Part shown: positions 39,601-54,400 of the stretch, one piece after another | Layout of the letters: each line of letters opens with the position of its first letter | How positions within the stretch are numbered: the stretch's first letter is position 1 | Assembly (NCBI GenBank): GCA_947623455.1 | Contig: OX392536.1 | Coordinates: 13,015,282-13,079,281, forward strand | Source of the DNA: Mimachlamys varia | Lineage: Eukaryota > Mollusca > Bivalvia > Pectinida > Pectinidae | Direction of reading: 5' to 3' | DNA length: 64,000 nt | Position numbers and translations under genes: made by a program | Notes under the pieces: model-generated | The model's input: only the letters and a program-made list of their open reading frames with translations | Database searches by the model: none | What the model was told of the DNA's origin: nothing

Positions 39601-42494
39601 TCTGAGTGTGACGTTTGTGTATGATGACTGAGAGGTGATGTTTGTGTATGATGTCTGAGTGTGATGTTTGTGTATGGTGTCTGAGGGTGATGTTTGTGTA
39701 TGGTGTCTGAGGGTGATGTTTGTGTATGGTGACTGAGGGTGATGTTTGTGTATGGTGTCTGATTGTGACGTTTGTGTATGATGACTGATGATGATGTGTG
39801 TGTATGGTGACTGAGGGTGATGTTTGTGTATGATGACTGAAGTTGATGTTTGTGTATGGTGATTGAGTGTGATGTTTGTGTATGGTGTCTAAGGGTGATG
39901 TTTGTGTATGGTGACTGAGGGTGATGTTTGTGTACGATGTCTGAGGGTGATGTTTGTGTATGATATCTGAGGGTGATGTTTGTGTTTGGTGTCTGAGGGT
40001 GATGTTTGTGTATGGTGACTGAGGGTGATGTTTGTGTATGGTGTCTGAGGGTGATGTTTGTGTATGGTGTTTGAGGGTGATGTTTGTGTATTATGTCTGA
40101 GGGTGATGTTTGTGTATGGTGACTGGGTGTGATGTTTGTGTATGGTGTCTGAGGGTGATGTTTGTGTTTGGTGACTGAGGGTGATGTTTGTGTATGATGA
40201 TTGAGTGTGATGTTTGTGTATGGTGTCTAAGGTCGATGTTTGTGTATGGTGACTGAGGGTGATGTTTGTGTACGATGTCTGAGGGTGATGTTTGTGTATG
40301 ATATCTGAGGGTGATGTTTGTGTTTGGTGTCTGAGGGTGATGTTTGTGTATGGTGACTGAGGGTGATGTTTGTGTATGGTGTCTGAGGGTGATGTTTGTG
40401 TATAGTGTTTGAGGGTGATGTTTGTGTATTATGTCTGAGGGTGTTGTTTGTGTATGGTGACTGAGGGTGATGTTTGTGTATGGTGTCTGAGGGTGATGTT
40501 TGTGTATGGTGTCTGAGGGTGATGTTTGTGTATTATGTCTGAGGGTGATGTTTGTTTATGGTGTCTGAGGTTGATGTTTGTGTATGGTGTCTGAGGGTGA
40601 TGTTTGTGTATGGTGTCTAAGGGTGATGTTTGTGTATGGTGTCTGAGGGTGATGTTTATGTATTATGTCTGAGGGTGATGTTTGTGTATGGTGACTGGGT
40701 GTGATGTTTGTGTATGGTGTCTGAGGATGATGTTTGTGTATGGTGACTGAGGGTGATGTTTGTGTATGGTGTCTGAGGATGATGTTTGTGTATGGTGTCT
40801 GAAGGTGATGTTTGTGTATGGTGTCTGAGGGTGATGTTTGTGTATGGTGTCTGAGGGTGATGTTTGTGTATGGTGTCTGAGGGTGATGTTTGTGTATGGT
40901 GACTGAGGGTGATGTTTGTGTATGGTGTCTGAGGATGATGTTTGTGTATGGTGTCTGAGGGTGATGTTTGTGTATGGTGACTGAGGGTGATGTTTGTGTA
41001 TGGTGACTGAGGGTGATGTTTGTGTTTGGTGACTGAGGATGATGTTTGTGTATGGTGACTGAGGGTGATGTTTGTGTATGGTGACTGAGGATGATGTTTT
41101 TGTATGGTGTCTAAGGGTGATGTTTGTGTATCATGTCTGTGGGTGATGTTTGTGTATGGTGACTGTGTGTGATGTTTGTGTATCATGTCTGTGGGTGATG
41201 TTTGTGTATGGTGACTGTGTGTGATGTTTGTGTATGGTGTCTGAGGGTGATGTTTGTGTATGGTGTCTAAGGGTGATGTTTGTGTATGGTGTCTGAGGGT
41301 GATGTTTGTGTATGGTGTCTGAGGGTGATGTTTGTGTATGGTGAGTGAGGGTGATGTTTGTGTATGGTGTCTGAGGGTGATGTTTGGGTATGGTGTCTGA
41401 GGGTGATGTTTGTGTATGGTGTCTGAGGGTGATGTTTGTGTTTGGTGTCTGAGGATGATGTTTGTGTATGGTGTCTGAGTATGATGTTTGTGTATGGTGT
41501 CTGAGGATGATGTTTGTGTTTGGTGTCTGAGGGTGATGTTTGTGCATGGTGATTGAGGATGATGTTTGTGTATGGTGTCGGATGGTTATGTTTGTGTTTG
41601 GTGTCTGAGGGTGATGTTTGTGTATCATGTCTGAGGGTGATGTTTGTGCATGGTGTCTGAGTGTGATGTTTGTGTTTGGTGTCTGAGGGTGATGTTTGTG
41701 CATGGTGATTGAGGATGATGTTTGTGTATGGTGTCGGATGGTTATGTTTGTGTTTGGTGTCTGAGGGTGATGTTTGTGTATCATGTCTGAAGGTGATGTT
41801 TGTGCATGGTGTCTGAGTGTGATGTTTGTGTTTGGTGACTGAGGGTGATATTTGTGTATGGTGACTGAGGATGATGTTTTTGTATGGTGTCTGAGTGTGA
41901 TGTGTGTGTATCATGTCTGAGGGTGATGTTTGTGTATGGTGACTGTGTGTGATGTTTGTGTATGGTTTCTGAGGATGATGATTGTGTATGATGTCTGAGT
42001 GTGATGTGTGTGTATCATGTCTGAGGGTGATGTTTGTGTATGGTGACTGTGTGTGATGTTTGTGTATGGTTTCTGAGGATGATGATTGTGTATGGTGTCT
42101 GAGTATGATGTTTGTGTATGGTGTCTGAGGATGATGTTTGTGTATGGTGACTGGGTGTGATGTTTGTGTATGTCTGAGGGTGATGTTTGTGTATGGTGAC
42201 TGAAGGTGATGTTTGTGTATGGTGTCTGAGGATGATGTTTGTGTATGGTGACTGAGGCTGATGTTTGTGTATGGTGACTGAGGGTGATGTTTGTGTATGG
42301 TGACTGAAGGTGATGTTTGTGTATGGTGACTGAGGATGATGATTGTGTATGGTGTCTGAGTATGTTGTTTGTGTATGGTGTCTGAGGATGATGTTTGTGT
42401 ATGTCTGAGGGTGATGTTTGTGTATGGTGACTGAAGGTGATGTTTGTGTATGGTGTCTGAGGATGATGTTTGTGTATGGTGACTGAGGGTGATG
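36620..42494. repeat. divergent variant family of the 26-bp satellite
   Basis: This part keeps the 26-bp period but has few 23-bp monomers and uses a different set of variants: GGTTTCTGAGG, GATGATTGTG, GTGCATGG, GTCGGATGGTTATG, GACTGTGTGTG. The landmark GAGTGGGTGTAATG, frequent elsewhere, is absent. A block at about 37.9-38.78 kb recurs at 41.6-42.49 kb with an offset of 3,714 bp (ATCATG at 38068/41782, TATGTTGTTTG at 38651/42365). The intervening stretch 39.57-40.7 kb resembles the 33.1-36.5 kb part. Confidence 0.8.
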
Positions 42495-45400
42495 TTTGTG
42501 TATGGTGTCTGAGGGTGATGTTTGTGTACGATGTCTGAGGGTGATGTTTGTGTATGATGTCTGAGGGTGATGTTTGTGAACGATGTCTGAGGGTGATGTT
42601 TGTGTATGGTGACTGAGGGTGATGTTTGTGTTTGGTGACTGAGGGTGATGTTTGTGTATGGTGACTGGGTGTGATGTTTGTGTATGGTGTCTGAGGGTGA
42701 TGTTTGTGTATGGTGACTGGGTATCATGTTTGTGTATGGTGTCTGAGGGTGATGTTTGTGTATGGTGTCTGAGTGTGATGTGTGTGTATGGTGTCTGAGT
42801 GTGATGTTTGTGTATGGTATCTGAGTGTGATGTTTGTGTATGATGTCTGAGGGTGATGTTTGTGTATCATGTCTGAGGGTGATGTTTGTGTATGGTGTCT
42901 GAGGGTGATGTTTGTGTATGTCTGAGGGTGATGTTTGTGTATGTCTGAGGGTGATGTTTGTGTATGTCTGAGGGTGATGTTTGTGTATGTCTGAGGGTGA
43001 TGTTTGTGTATGATGACTGAAGGTGATGTTTGTGTATGGTGTCTGAGGGTGATGTTTGTGTATGTCTGAGGGTGATGTTTGTGTATGTCTGAGGGTGATG
43101 TTTGTGTATGATGACTGAGGGTGATGTTTGTGTATGGTGTCTGAGGGTGATGTTTGTGTATGGTGTCTGAGGGTGATGTTGTGTATGGTGTCTGAGGATG
43201 ATGTTTGTGTATGGTGTCTGAGGGTGATGTTTGTGTATGTCTGAGGGTGATGTTTGTGTATGTCTGAGGGTGATGTTTGTGTATGATGTCTGAGGGTGAT
43301 GTTTGTGTATGATGACTGAGGGTGATGTTTGTGTATGGTGTCTGAGAGTGATGTTTGTGTATGGTGACCTAGGGTGATGTTTGTGTATGGTGACTGAGGG
43401 TGATGTTTGTGTATGGTGTCTGAGGGTGATGTTTGTGTATGATGTCTGAGGGTGATGTTTGTGTATGATGTCTGAGGGTGATGTTTGTGTATGTCTGAGG
43501 GTGATGTTTGTGTATGTCTGAGGGTGATGTTTGTGTATGGTGTCTGAGGGTGATGTTTGTGTATGTCTGAGGGTGATGTTTGTGTATGGTGACTGAAGGT
43601 GATGTTTGTGTATGGTGACTGAAGGTGATGTTTGTGTATGATGTCTGTGGGTGATGTTTGTGTATGATGTCTGAGGGTGATGTTTGTGTATGATGTCTGA
43701 GGGTGATGTTTGTGTATGGTGACTGAAGGTGATGTTTGTGTATGATGTCTGAGTGGGATGTTTGTGTATGATGTCTGAGGGTGATGTTTGTGTATGATGT
43801 CTGAGGGTGATGTTTGTGTATGATGTCTGAGGGTGATGTTTGTGTATGGTGTCTGAGGGTGATGTTTGTGTACGATGTCTGAGGGTGATGTTTGTGTATG
43901 GTGACTGAGGGTGATGTTTGTGAATGATGTCTGAGTGGGATGTTTGTGTATGGTGTGTGAGGGTGATGTTTATGTACGATGTCTGAGGGTGATGTTTGTG
44001 TATGATGTCTGAGGGTGATGTTTGTGTACGATGTCTGAGGGTGATGTTTGTGTATGGTGACTGAGGGTGATGTTTGTGTTTGGTGACTGAGGGTGATGTT
44101 TGTGTATGGTGACTGGGTGTGATGTTTGTGTATGGTGTCTGAGGGTGATGTTTGTGTATGGTGACTGGGTATGATGTTTGTGTATGGTGTCTGAGGGTGA
44201 TGTTTGTGTATGGTGTCTGAGTGTGATGTGTGTGTATGGTGTCTGAGGGTGATGTTTGTGTATGGTGACTGAGGATGATGTTTGTGTATGGTGACTGAGG
44301 GTGATGTTTGTGTACGATGTCTGAGGGTGATGTTTGTGTATGATGACTGAGGGTGATGTTTGTGTATGGTGTCTGAGGGTGATGTTTGTGTATGGTGTCT
44401 GAGGGTGATGTCTGTGTACGATGACTGAGGGTGATGTTTGTGTATTATGTCTGAGGGTGATGTTTATGTATGGTGACTGGGTGTGATGTTTGTGTATGGT
44501 GTCTGAGGGTGATGTTTGTGTTTGGTGACTGAGGGTGATGTTTGTGTATGGTGAGTGGGTGTAATGTTTGTGTATGGTGTCTGAGTGTGATGTTTGTGTA
44601 TGGTGACTGGGTGTGATGTTTGTGTATGGTGTCTGAGGGTGATGTTTGTGTATGGTGTCTGAGGGTGATGTTTGTGTATGGTGACTGGGTGTGATGTTTG
44701 TGTATGGTGACTGAGGGTGATGTTTGTGTATGGTGTCTGAGGGTGATGTTTGTGTATGGTGACTGGGTGTGATGTTTGTGTATGGTGACTGGGTGTGATG
44801 TTTGTGTATGGTGTCTGAGTGTGATGTGTGTGTATGGTGTCTGAGTGTGATGTTTGTGTATGGTGTCTGAGGGTGATGTTTGTGTATGGTGTCTGAGGGT
44901 GATGTTTGTGTATGGTGACTGGGTGTGATGTTTGTGTATGGTGACTGAGGGTGATGTTTGTGTATGGTGTCTGAGTGTGATGTGTGTGTATGCTGTCTGA
45001 GTGTGATGTTTGTGTATGGTGACTGAGGATGATGTTTGTTTATGGTGTCTGAGTGTGACGTTTGTGTATGATGACTGAGAGGTGATGTTTGTGTATGATG
45101 TCTGAGTGTGATGTTTGTGTATGGTATCTGAGTGTGATGTTTGTGTATGATGTCTGAGGGTGATGTTTGTGTATCATGTCTGAGGGTGATGTTTGTGTAT
45201 GGTGTCTGAGGGTGATGTTTGTGTATGTCTGAGGGTGATGTTTGTGTATGTCTGAGGGTGATGTTTGTGTATGTCTGAGGGTGATGTTTGTGTATGTCTG
45301 AGGGTGATGTTTGTGTATGATGACTGAGGGTGATGTTTGTGTATGGTGTCTGAGGGTGATGTTTGTGTATGTCTGAGGGTGATGTTTGTGTATGTCTGAG

Positions 45401-48400
45401 GGTGATGTTTGTGTATGATGACTGAGGGTGATGTTTGTGTATGGTGTCTGAGGGTGATGTTTGTGTATGGTGTCTGAGGGTGATGTTGTGTATGGTGTCT
45501 GAGTGTGATGTTTGTGTATGGTGTCTGAGGGTGATGTTTGTGTATGTCTGAGGGTGATGTTTGTGTATGTCTGAGGGTGATGTTTGTGTATGATGTCTGA
45601 GGGTGATGTTTGTGTATGATGACTGAGGGTGATGTTTGTGTATGGTGTCTGAGAGTGATGTTTGTGTATGGTGACCTAGGGTGATGTTTGTGTATGGTGA
45701 CTGAGGGTGATGTTTGTGTATGGTGTCTGAGGGTGATGTTTGTGTATGGTGACCTAGGGTGATGTTTGTGTATGGTGACTGAGGGTGATGTTTGTGTATG
45801 GTGTCTAAGGGTGATGTTTGTGTATGATGTCTGAGGGTGATGTTTGTGTATGATGTCTGAGGGTGATGTTTGTGTATGTCTGAGTGTGATGTTTGTGTAT
45901 GGTGTCTAAGGGTGATGTTTGTGTATGATGTCTGAGGGTGATGTTTGTGTATGATGTCTGAGGGTGATGTTTGTTTATGATGTCTGAGGGTGATGTTTGT
46001 GTATGGTGTCTGAGGGTGATGTTTGTGTACGATGTCTGAGGGTGATGTTTGTGTATGGTGACTGAGGTTGATGTTTGTGTATAATGTCTGAGTGGGATGT
46101 TTGTGTATGGTGTCTGAGGGTGATGTTTGTGTACGATGTCTGAGGGTGATGTTTGTGTATGATGTCTGAGGGTGATGTTTGTGAACGATGTCTGAGGGTG
46201 ATGTTTGTGTATGGTGACTGAGGGTGATGTTTGTGTTTGGTGACTGAGGGTGATGTTTGTGTATGGTGACTGGGTGTGATGTTTGTGTATGGTGTCTGAG
46301 GGTGATGTTTGTGTATGGTGACTGGGTATCATGTTTGTGTATGGTGTCTGAGGGTGATGTTTGTGTATGGTGTCTGAGTGTGATGTGTGTGTATGGTGTC
46401 TGAGTGTGATGTTTGTGTATGGTATCTGAGTGTGATGTTTGTGTATGATGTCTGAGGGTGATGTTTGTGTATCATGTCTGAGGGTGATGTTTGTGTATGG
46501 TGTCTGAGGGTGATGTTTGTGTTTGGTGACTGAGGGTGATGTTTGTGTATGGTGACTGGGTGTGATGTTTGTGTATGGTGTCTGAGGGTGATGTTTGTGT
46601 ATGGTGACTGGGTATGATGTTTGTGTATGGTGTCTGAGGGTGATGTTTGTGTATGGTGTCTGAGTGTGATGTGTGTGTATGGTGTCTGAGGGTGATGTTT
46701 GTGTATGGTGACTGAGGATGATGTTTGTGTATGGTGACTGAGGGTGATGTTTGTGTACGATGTCTGAGGGTGATGTTTGTGTATGATGACTGAGGGTGAT
46801 GTTTGTGTATGGTGTCTGAGGGTGATGTTTGTGTATGGTGTCTGAGGGTGATGTCTGTGTACGATGACTGAGGGTGATGTTTGTGTATTATGTCTGAGGG
46901 TGATGTTTATGTATGGTGACTGGGTGTGATGTTTGTGTATGGTGTCTGAGGGTGATGTTTGTGTTTGGTGACTGAGGGTGATGTTTGTGTATGGTGAGTG
47001 GGTGTAATGTTTGTGTATGGTGTCTGAGTGTGATGTTTGTGTATGGTGACTGGGTGTGATGTTTGTGTATGGTGTCTGAGGGTGATGTTTGTGTATGGTG
47101 TCTGAGGGTGATGTTTGTGTATGGTGACTGGGTGTGATGTTTGTGTATGGTGACTGAGGGTGATGTTTGTGTATGGTGTCTGAGGGTGATGTTTGTGTAT
47201 GGTGACTGGGTGTGATGTTTGTGTATGGTGACTGGGTGTGATGTTTGTGTATGGTGTCTGAGTGTGATGTGTGTGTATGGTGTCTGAGTGTGATGTTTGT
47301 GTATGGTGTCTGAGGGTGATGTTTGTGTATGGTGTCTGAGGGTGATGTTTGTGTATGGTGACTGGGTGTGATGTTTGTGTATGGTGACTGAGGGTGATGT
47401 TTGTGTATGGTGTCTGAGTGTGATGTGTGTGTATGCTGTCTGAGTGTGATGTTTGTGTATGGTGACTGAGGATGATGTTTGTTTATGGTGTCTGAGTGTG
47501 ACGTTTGTGTATGATGACTGAGAGGTGATGTTTGTGTATGATGTCTGAGTGTGATGTTTGTGTATGGTATCTGAGTGTGATGTTTGTGTATGATGTCTGA
47601 GGGTGATGTTTGTGTATCATGTCTGAGGGTGATGTTTGTGTATGGTGTCTGAGGGTGATGTTTGTGTATGTCTGAGGGTGATGTTTGTGTATGTCTGAGG
47701 GTGATGTTTGTGTATGTCTGAGGGTGATGTTTGTGTATGTCTGAGGGTGATGTTTGTGTATGATGACTGAGGGTGATGTTTGTGTATGGTGTCTGAGGGT
47801 GATGTTTGTGTATGTCTGAGGGTGATGTTTGTGTATGTCTGAGGGTGATGTTTGTGTATGATGACTGAGGGTGATGTTTGTGTATGGTGTCTGAGGGTGA
47901 TGTTTGTGTATGGTGTCTGAGGGTGATGTTGTGTATGGTGTCTGAGTGTGATGTTTGTGTATGGTGTCTGAGGGTGATGTTTGTGTATGTCTGAGGGTGA
48001 TGTTTGTGTATGTCTGAGGGTGATGTTTGTGTATGATGTCTGAGGGTGATGTTTGTGTATGATGACTGAGGGTGATGTTTGTGTATGGTGTCTGAGAGTG
48101 ATGTTTGTGTATGGTGACCTAGGGTGATGTTTGTGTATGGTGACTGAGGGTGATGTTTGTGTATTGTGTCTGAGGGTGATGTTTGTGTATGGTGACCTAG
48201 GGTGATGTTTGTGTATGGTGACTGAGGGTGATGTTTGTGTATGGTGTCTAAGGGTGATGTTTGTGTATGATGTCTGAGGGTGATGTTTGTGTATGATGTC
48301 TGAGGGTGATGTTTGTGTATGTCTGAGTGTGATGTTTGTGTATGGTGTCTAAGGGTGATGTTTGTGTATGATGTCTGAGGGTGATGTTTGTGTATGATGT

Positions 48401-51400
48401 CTGAGGGTGATGTTTGTTTATGATGTCTGAGGGTGATGTTTGTGTATGGTGTCTGAGGGTGATGTTTGTGTACGATGTCTGAGGGTGATGTTTGTGTATG
48501 GTGACTGAGGTTGATGTTTGTGTATAATGTCTGAGTGGGATGTTTGTGTATGGTGTCTGAGGGTGATGTTTGTGTACGATGTCTGAGGGTGATGTTTGTG
48601 TATGATGTCTGAGGGTGATGTTTGTGAACGATGTCTGAGGGTGATGTTTGTGTATGGTGACTGAGGGTGATGTTTGTGTTTGGTGACTGAGGGTGATGTT
48701 TGTGTATGGTGACTGGGTGTGATGTTTGTGTATGGTGTCTGAGGGTGATGTTTGTGTATGGTGACTGGGTATCATGTTTGTGTATGGTGTCTGAGGGTGA
48801 TGTTTGTGTATGGTGTCTGAGTGTGATGTGTGTGTATGGTGTCTGAGTGTGATGTTTGTGTATGGTATCTGAGTGTGATGTTTGTGTATGATGTCTGAGG
48901 GTGATGTTTGTGTATCATGTCTGAGGGTGATGTTTGTGTATGGTGTCTGAGGGTGATGTTTGTGTTTGGTGACTGAGGGTGATGTTTGTGTATGTCTGAG
49001 GGTGATGTTTGTGTATGTCTGAGGGTGATGTTTGTGTATGTCTGAGGGTGATGTTTGTGTATGATGACTGAAGGTGATGTTTGTGTATGGTGTCTGAGGG
49101 TGATGTTTGTGTATGTCTGAGGGTGATGTTTGTGTATGTCTGAGGGTGATGTTTGTGTATGATGACTGAGGGTGATGTTTGTGTATGGTGTCTGAGGGTG
49201 ATGTTTGTGTATGGTGTCTGAGGGTGATGTTGTGTATGGTGTCTGAGTGTGATGTTTGTGTATGGTGTCTGAGGGTGATGTTTGTGTATGTCTGAGGGTG
49301 ATGTTTGTGTATGTCTGAGGGTGATGTTTGTGTATGATGTCTGAGGGTGATGTTTGTGTATGATGACTGAGGGTGATGTTTGTGTATGGTGTCTGAGAGT
49401 GATGTTTGTGTATGGTGACCTAGGGTGATGTTTGTGTATGGTGACTGAGGGTGATGTTTGTGTATGGTGTCTGAGGGTGATGTTTGTGTATGATGTCTGA
49501 GGGTGATGTTTGTGTATGATGTCTGAGGGTGATGTTTGTGTATGTCTGAGGGTGATGTTTGTGTATGTCTGAGGGTGATGTTTATGTATGGTGACTGAAG
49601 GTGATGTTTGTGTATGGTGACTGAAGGTGATGTTTGTGTATGATGTCTGAGGGTGATGTTTGTGTATGATGTCTGAGGGTGATGTTTGTGTATGATGTCT
49701 GAGGGTGATGTTTGTGTATGGTGTCTGAGGGTGATGTTTGTGTACGATGTCTGAGAGTGATGTTTGTGTATGGTGACTGAAGGTGATGTTTGTGTATGAT
49801 GTCTGAGTGGGATGTTTGTGTATGATGTCTGAGGGTGATGTTTGTGTATGATGTCTGAGGGTGATGTTTGTGTATGATGTCTGAGGGTGATGTTTGTGTA
49901 TGGTGTCTGAGGGTGATGTTTGTGTACGATGTCTGAGGGTGATGTTTGTGTATGGTGACTGAGGGTGATGTTTGTGAATGATGTCTGAGTGGGATGTTTG
50001 TGTATGGTGTGTGAGGGTGATGTTTATGTACGATGTCTGAGGGTGATGTTTGTGTATGATGTCTGAGGGTGATGTTTGTGTACGATGTCTGAGGGTGATG
50101 TTTGTGTATGGTGACTGAGGGTGATGTTTGTGTTTGGTGACTGAGGGTGATGTTTGTGTATGGTGACTGGGTGTGATGTTTGTGTATGGTGTCTGAGGGT
50201 GATGTTTGTGTATGGTGACTGGGTATGATATTTGTGTATGGTGTCTGAGGGTGATGTTTGTGTATGGTGTCTGAGTGTGATGTGTGTGTATGGTGTCTGA
50301 GGGTGATGTTTGTGTATGGTGACTGAGGATGATGTTTGTGTATGGTGACTGAGGGTGATGTTTGTGTACGATGTCTGAGGGTGATGTTTGTGTATGATGA
50401 CTGAGGGTGATGTTTGTGTATGGTGTCTGAGGGTGATGTTTGTGTATGGTGTCTGAGGGTGATGTCTGTGTACGATGACTGAGGGTGATGTTTGTGTATT
50501 ATGTCTGAGGGTGATGTTTATGTATGGTGACTGGGTGTGATGTTTGTGTATGGTGTCTGGGGGTGATGTTTGTGTTTGGTGACTGAGGGTGATGTTTGTG
50601 TATGGTGAGTGGGTGTAATGTTTGTGTATGGTGTCTGAGTGTGATGTTTGTGTATGGTGACTGGGTGTGATGTTTGTGTATGGTGTCTGAGGGTGATGTT
50701 TGTGTATGGTGTCTGAGGGTGATGTTTGTGTATGGTGACTGGGTGTGATGTATGTGTATGGTGACTGAGGGTGATGTTTGTGTATGGTGTCTGAGGGTGA
50801 TGTTTGTGTATGGTGACTAGGTGTGATGTTTGTGTATTGTGACTGGGTGTGATGTTTGTGTATGGTGTCTGAGTGTGATGTGTGTGTATGGTGTCTGAGT
50901 GTGATGTTTGTGTATGGTGTCTGAGGGTGATGTTTGTGTATGGTGTCTGAGGGTGATGTTTGTGTATGGTGACTGGGTGTGATGTTTGTGTATGGTGACT
51001 GAGGGTGATGTTTGTGTATGGTGTCTGAGTGTGATGTGTGTGTATGGTGTCTGAGTGTGATGTTTGTGTATGGTGACTGAGGATGATGTTTGTTTATGGT
51101 GTCTGAGTGTGACGTTTGTGTATGATGACTGAGAGGTGATGTTTGTGTATGATGTCTGAGTGTGATGTTTGTGTATGGTATCTGAGTGTGATGTTTGTGT
51201 ATGATGTCTGAGGGTGATGTTTGTGTATCATGTCTGAGGGTGATGTTTGTGTATGGTGTCTGAGGGTGATGTTTGTGTATGTCTGAGGGTGATGTTTGTG
51301 TATGTCTGAGGGTGATGTTTGTGTATGTCTGAGGGTGATGTTTGTGTATGTCTGAGGGTGATGTTTGTGTATGATGACTGAGGGTGATGTTTGTGTATGG

Positions 51401-54400
51401 TGTCTGAGGGTGATGTTTGTGTATGTCTGAGGGTGATGTTTGTGTATGTCTGAGGGTGATGTTTGTGTATGATGACTGAGGGTGATGTTTGTGTATGGTG
51501 TCTGAGGGTGATGTTTGTGTATGGTGTCTGAGGGTGATGTTGTGTATGGTGTCTGAGTGTGATGTTTGTGTATGGTGTCTGAGGGTGATGTTTGTGTATG
51601 TCTGAGGGTGATGTTTGTGTATGTCTGAGGGTGATGTTTGTGTATGATGTCTGAGGGTGATGTTTGTGTATGATGACTGAGGGTGATGTTTGTGTATGGT
51701 GTCTGAGAGTGATGTTTGTGTATGGTGACCTAGGGTGATGTTTGTGTATGGTGACTGAGGGTGATGTTTGTGTATGGTGTCTGAGGGTGATGTTTGTGTA
51801 TGATGTCTGAGGGTGATGTTTGTGAATGATGTCTGAGGGTGATGTTTGTGTATGTCTGAGGGTGATGTTTGTGTATGTCTGAGGGTGATGTTTGTGTATG
51901 GTGTCTGAGGGTGATGTTTGTGTATGTCTGAGGGTGATGTTTGTGTATGGTGACTGAAGGTGATGTTTGTGTATGGTGACTGAAGGTGATGTTTGTGTAT
52001 GATGTCTGAGGGTGATGTTTGTGTATGATGTCTGAGGGTGATGTTTGTGTATGATGTCTGAGGGTGATGTTTGTGTATGGTGTCTGAGGGTGATGTTTGT
52101 GTACGATGTCTGAGAGTGATGTTTGTGTATGGTGACTGAAGGTGATGTTTGTGTATGATGTCTGAGTGGGATGTTTGTGTATGATGTCTGAGGGTGATGT
52201 TTGTGTATGATGTCTGAGGGTGATGTTTGTGTATGATGTCTGAGGGTGATGTTTGTGTACGATGTCTGAGGGTGATGTTTGTGTATGATGTCTGAGGGTG
52301 ATGTTTGTGTATGTCTGAGTGTGATGTTTGTGTATGGTGTCTAAGGGTGATGTTTGTGTATGATGTCTGAGGGTGATGTTTGTGTATGATGTCTGAGGGT
52401 GATGTTTGTTTATGATGTCTGAGGGTGATGTTTGTGTATGGTGTCTGAGGGTGATGTTTGTGTACGATGTCTGAGGGTGATGTTTGTGTATGGTGACTGA
52501 GGTTGATGTTTGTGTATAATGTCTGAGTTGGATGTTTTTGTATGGTGTCTGAGGGTGATGTTTGTGTACGATGTCTGAGGGTGATGTTTGTGTATGATGT
52601 CTGAGGGTGATGTTTGTGAACGATGTCTGAGGGTGATGTTTGTGTATGGTGACTGAGGGTGATGTTTGTGTTTGGTGACTGAGGGTGATGTTTGTGTATG
52701 GTGACTGGGTGTGATGTTTGTGTATGGTGTCTGAGGGTGATGTTTGTGTATGGTGACTGGGTATCATGTTTGTGTATGGTGTCTGAGGGTGATGTTTGTG
52801 TATGGTGTCTGAGTGTGATGTGTGTGTATGGTGTCTGAGTGTGATGTTTGTGTATGGTATCTGAGTGTGATGTTTGTGTATGATGTCTGAGGGTGATGTT
52901 TGTGTATCATGTCTGAGGGTGATGTTTGTGTATGGTGTCTGAGGGTGATGTTTGTGTTTGGTGACTGAGGGTGATGTTTGTGTATGGTGACTGGGTGTGA
53001 TGTTTGTGTATGGTGTCTGAGGGTGATGTTTGTGTATGGTGACTGGGTATGATGTTTGTGTATGGTGTCTGAGGGTGATGTTTGTGTATGGTGTCTGAGT
53101 GTGATGTGTGTGTATGGTGTCTGAGGGTGATGTTTGTGTATGGTGACTGAGGATGATGTTTGTGTATGGTGACTGAGGGTGATGTTTGTGTACGATGTCT
53201 GAGGGTGATGTTTGTGTATGATGACTGAGGGTGATGTTTGTGTATGGTGTCTGAGGGTGATGTTTGTGTATGGTGTCTGAGGGTGATGTCTGTGTACGAT
53301 GACTGAGGGTGATGTTTGTGTATTATGTCTGAGGGTGATGTTTATGTATGGTGACTGGGTGTGATGTTTGTGTATGGTGTCTGAGGGTGATGTTTGTGTT
53401 TGGTGACTGAGGGTGATGTTTGTGTATGGTGAGTGGGTGTAATGTTTGTGTATGGTGTCTGAGTGTGATGTTTGTGTATGGTGACTGGGTGTGATGTTTG
53501 TGTATGGTGTCTGAGGGTGATGTTTGTGTATGGTGTCTGAGGGTGATGTTTGTGTATGGTGACTGGGTGTGATGTTTGTGTATGGTGACTGAGGGTGATG
53601 TTTGTGTATGGTGTCTGAGGGTGATGTTTGTGTATGGTGACTGGGTGTGATGTTTGTGTATGGTGACTGGGTGTGATGTTTGTGTATGGTGTCTGAGTGT
53701 GATGTGTGTGTATGGTGTCTGAGTGTGATGTGTGTGTATGGTGTCTGAGGGTGATGTTTGTGTATGGTGTCTGAGGGTGATGTTTGTGTATGGTGACTGG
53801 GTGTGATGTTTGTGTATGGTGACTGAGGGTGATGTTTGTGTATGGTGTCTGAGTGTGATGTGTGTGTATGCTGTCTGAGTGTGATGTTTGTGTATGGTGA
53901 CTGAGGATGATGTTTGTTTATGGTGTCTGAGTGTGACGTTTGTGTATGATGACTGAGAGGTGATGTTTGTGTATGATGTCTGAGTGTGATGTTTGTGTAT
54001 GGTATCTGAGTGTGATGTTTGTGTATGATGTCTGAGGGTGATGTTTGTGTATCATGTCTGAGGGTGATGTTTGTGTATGGTGTCTGAGGGTGATGTTTGT
54101 GTATGTCTGAGGGTGATGTTTGTGTATGTCTGAGGGTGATGTTTGTGTATGTCTGAGGGTGATGTTTGTGTATGTCTGAGGGTGATGTTTGTGTATGATG
54201 ACTGAGGGTGATGTTTGTGTATGGTGTCTGAGGGTGATGTTTGTGTATGTCTGAGGGTGATGTTTGTGTATGTCTGAGGGTAATGTTTGTGTATTATGAC
54301 TGAGGGTGATGTTTGTGTATGGTGTCTGAGGGTGATGTTTGTGTATGGTGTCTGAGGGTGATGTTGTGTATGGTGTCTGAGTGTGATGTTTGTGTATGGT

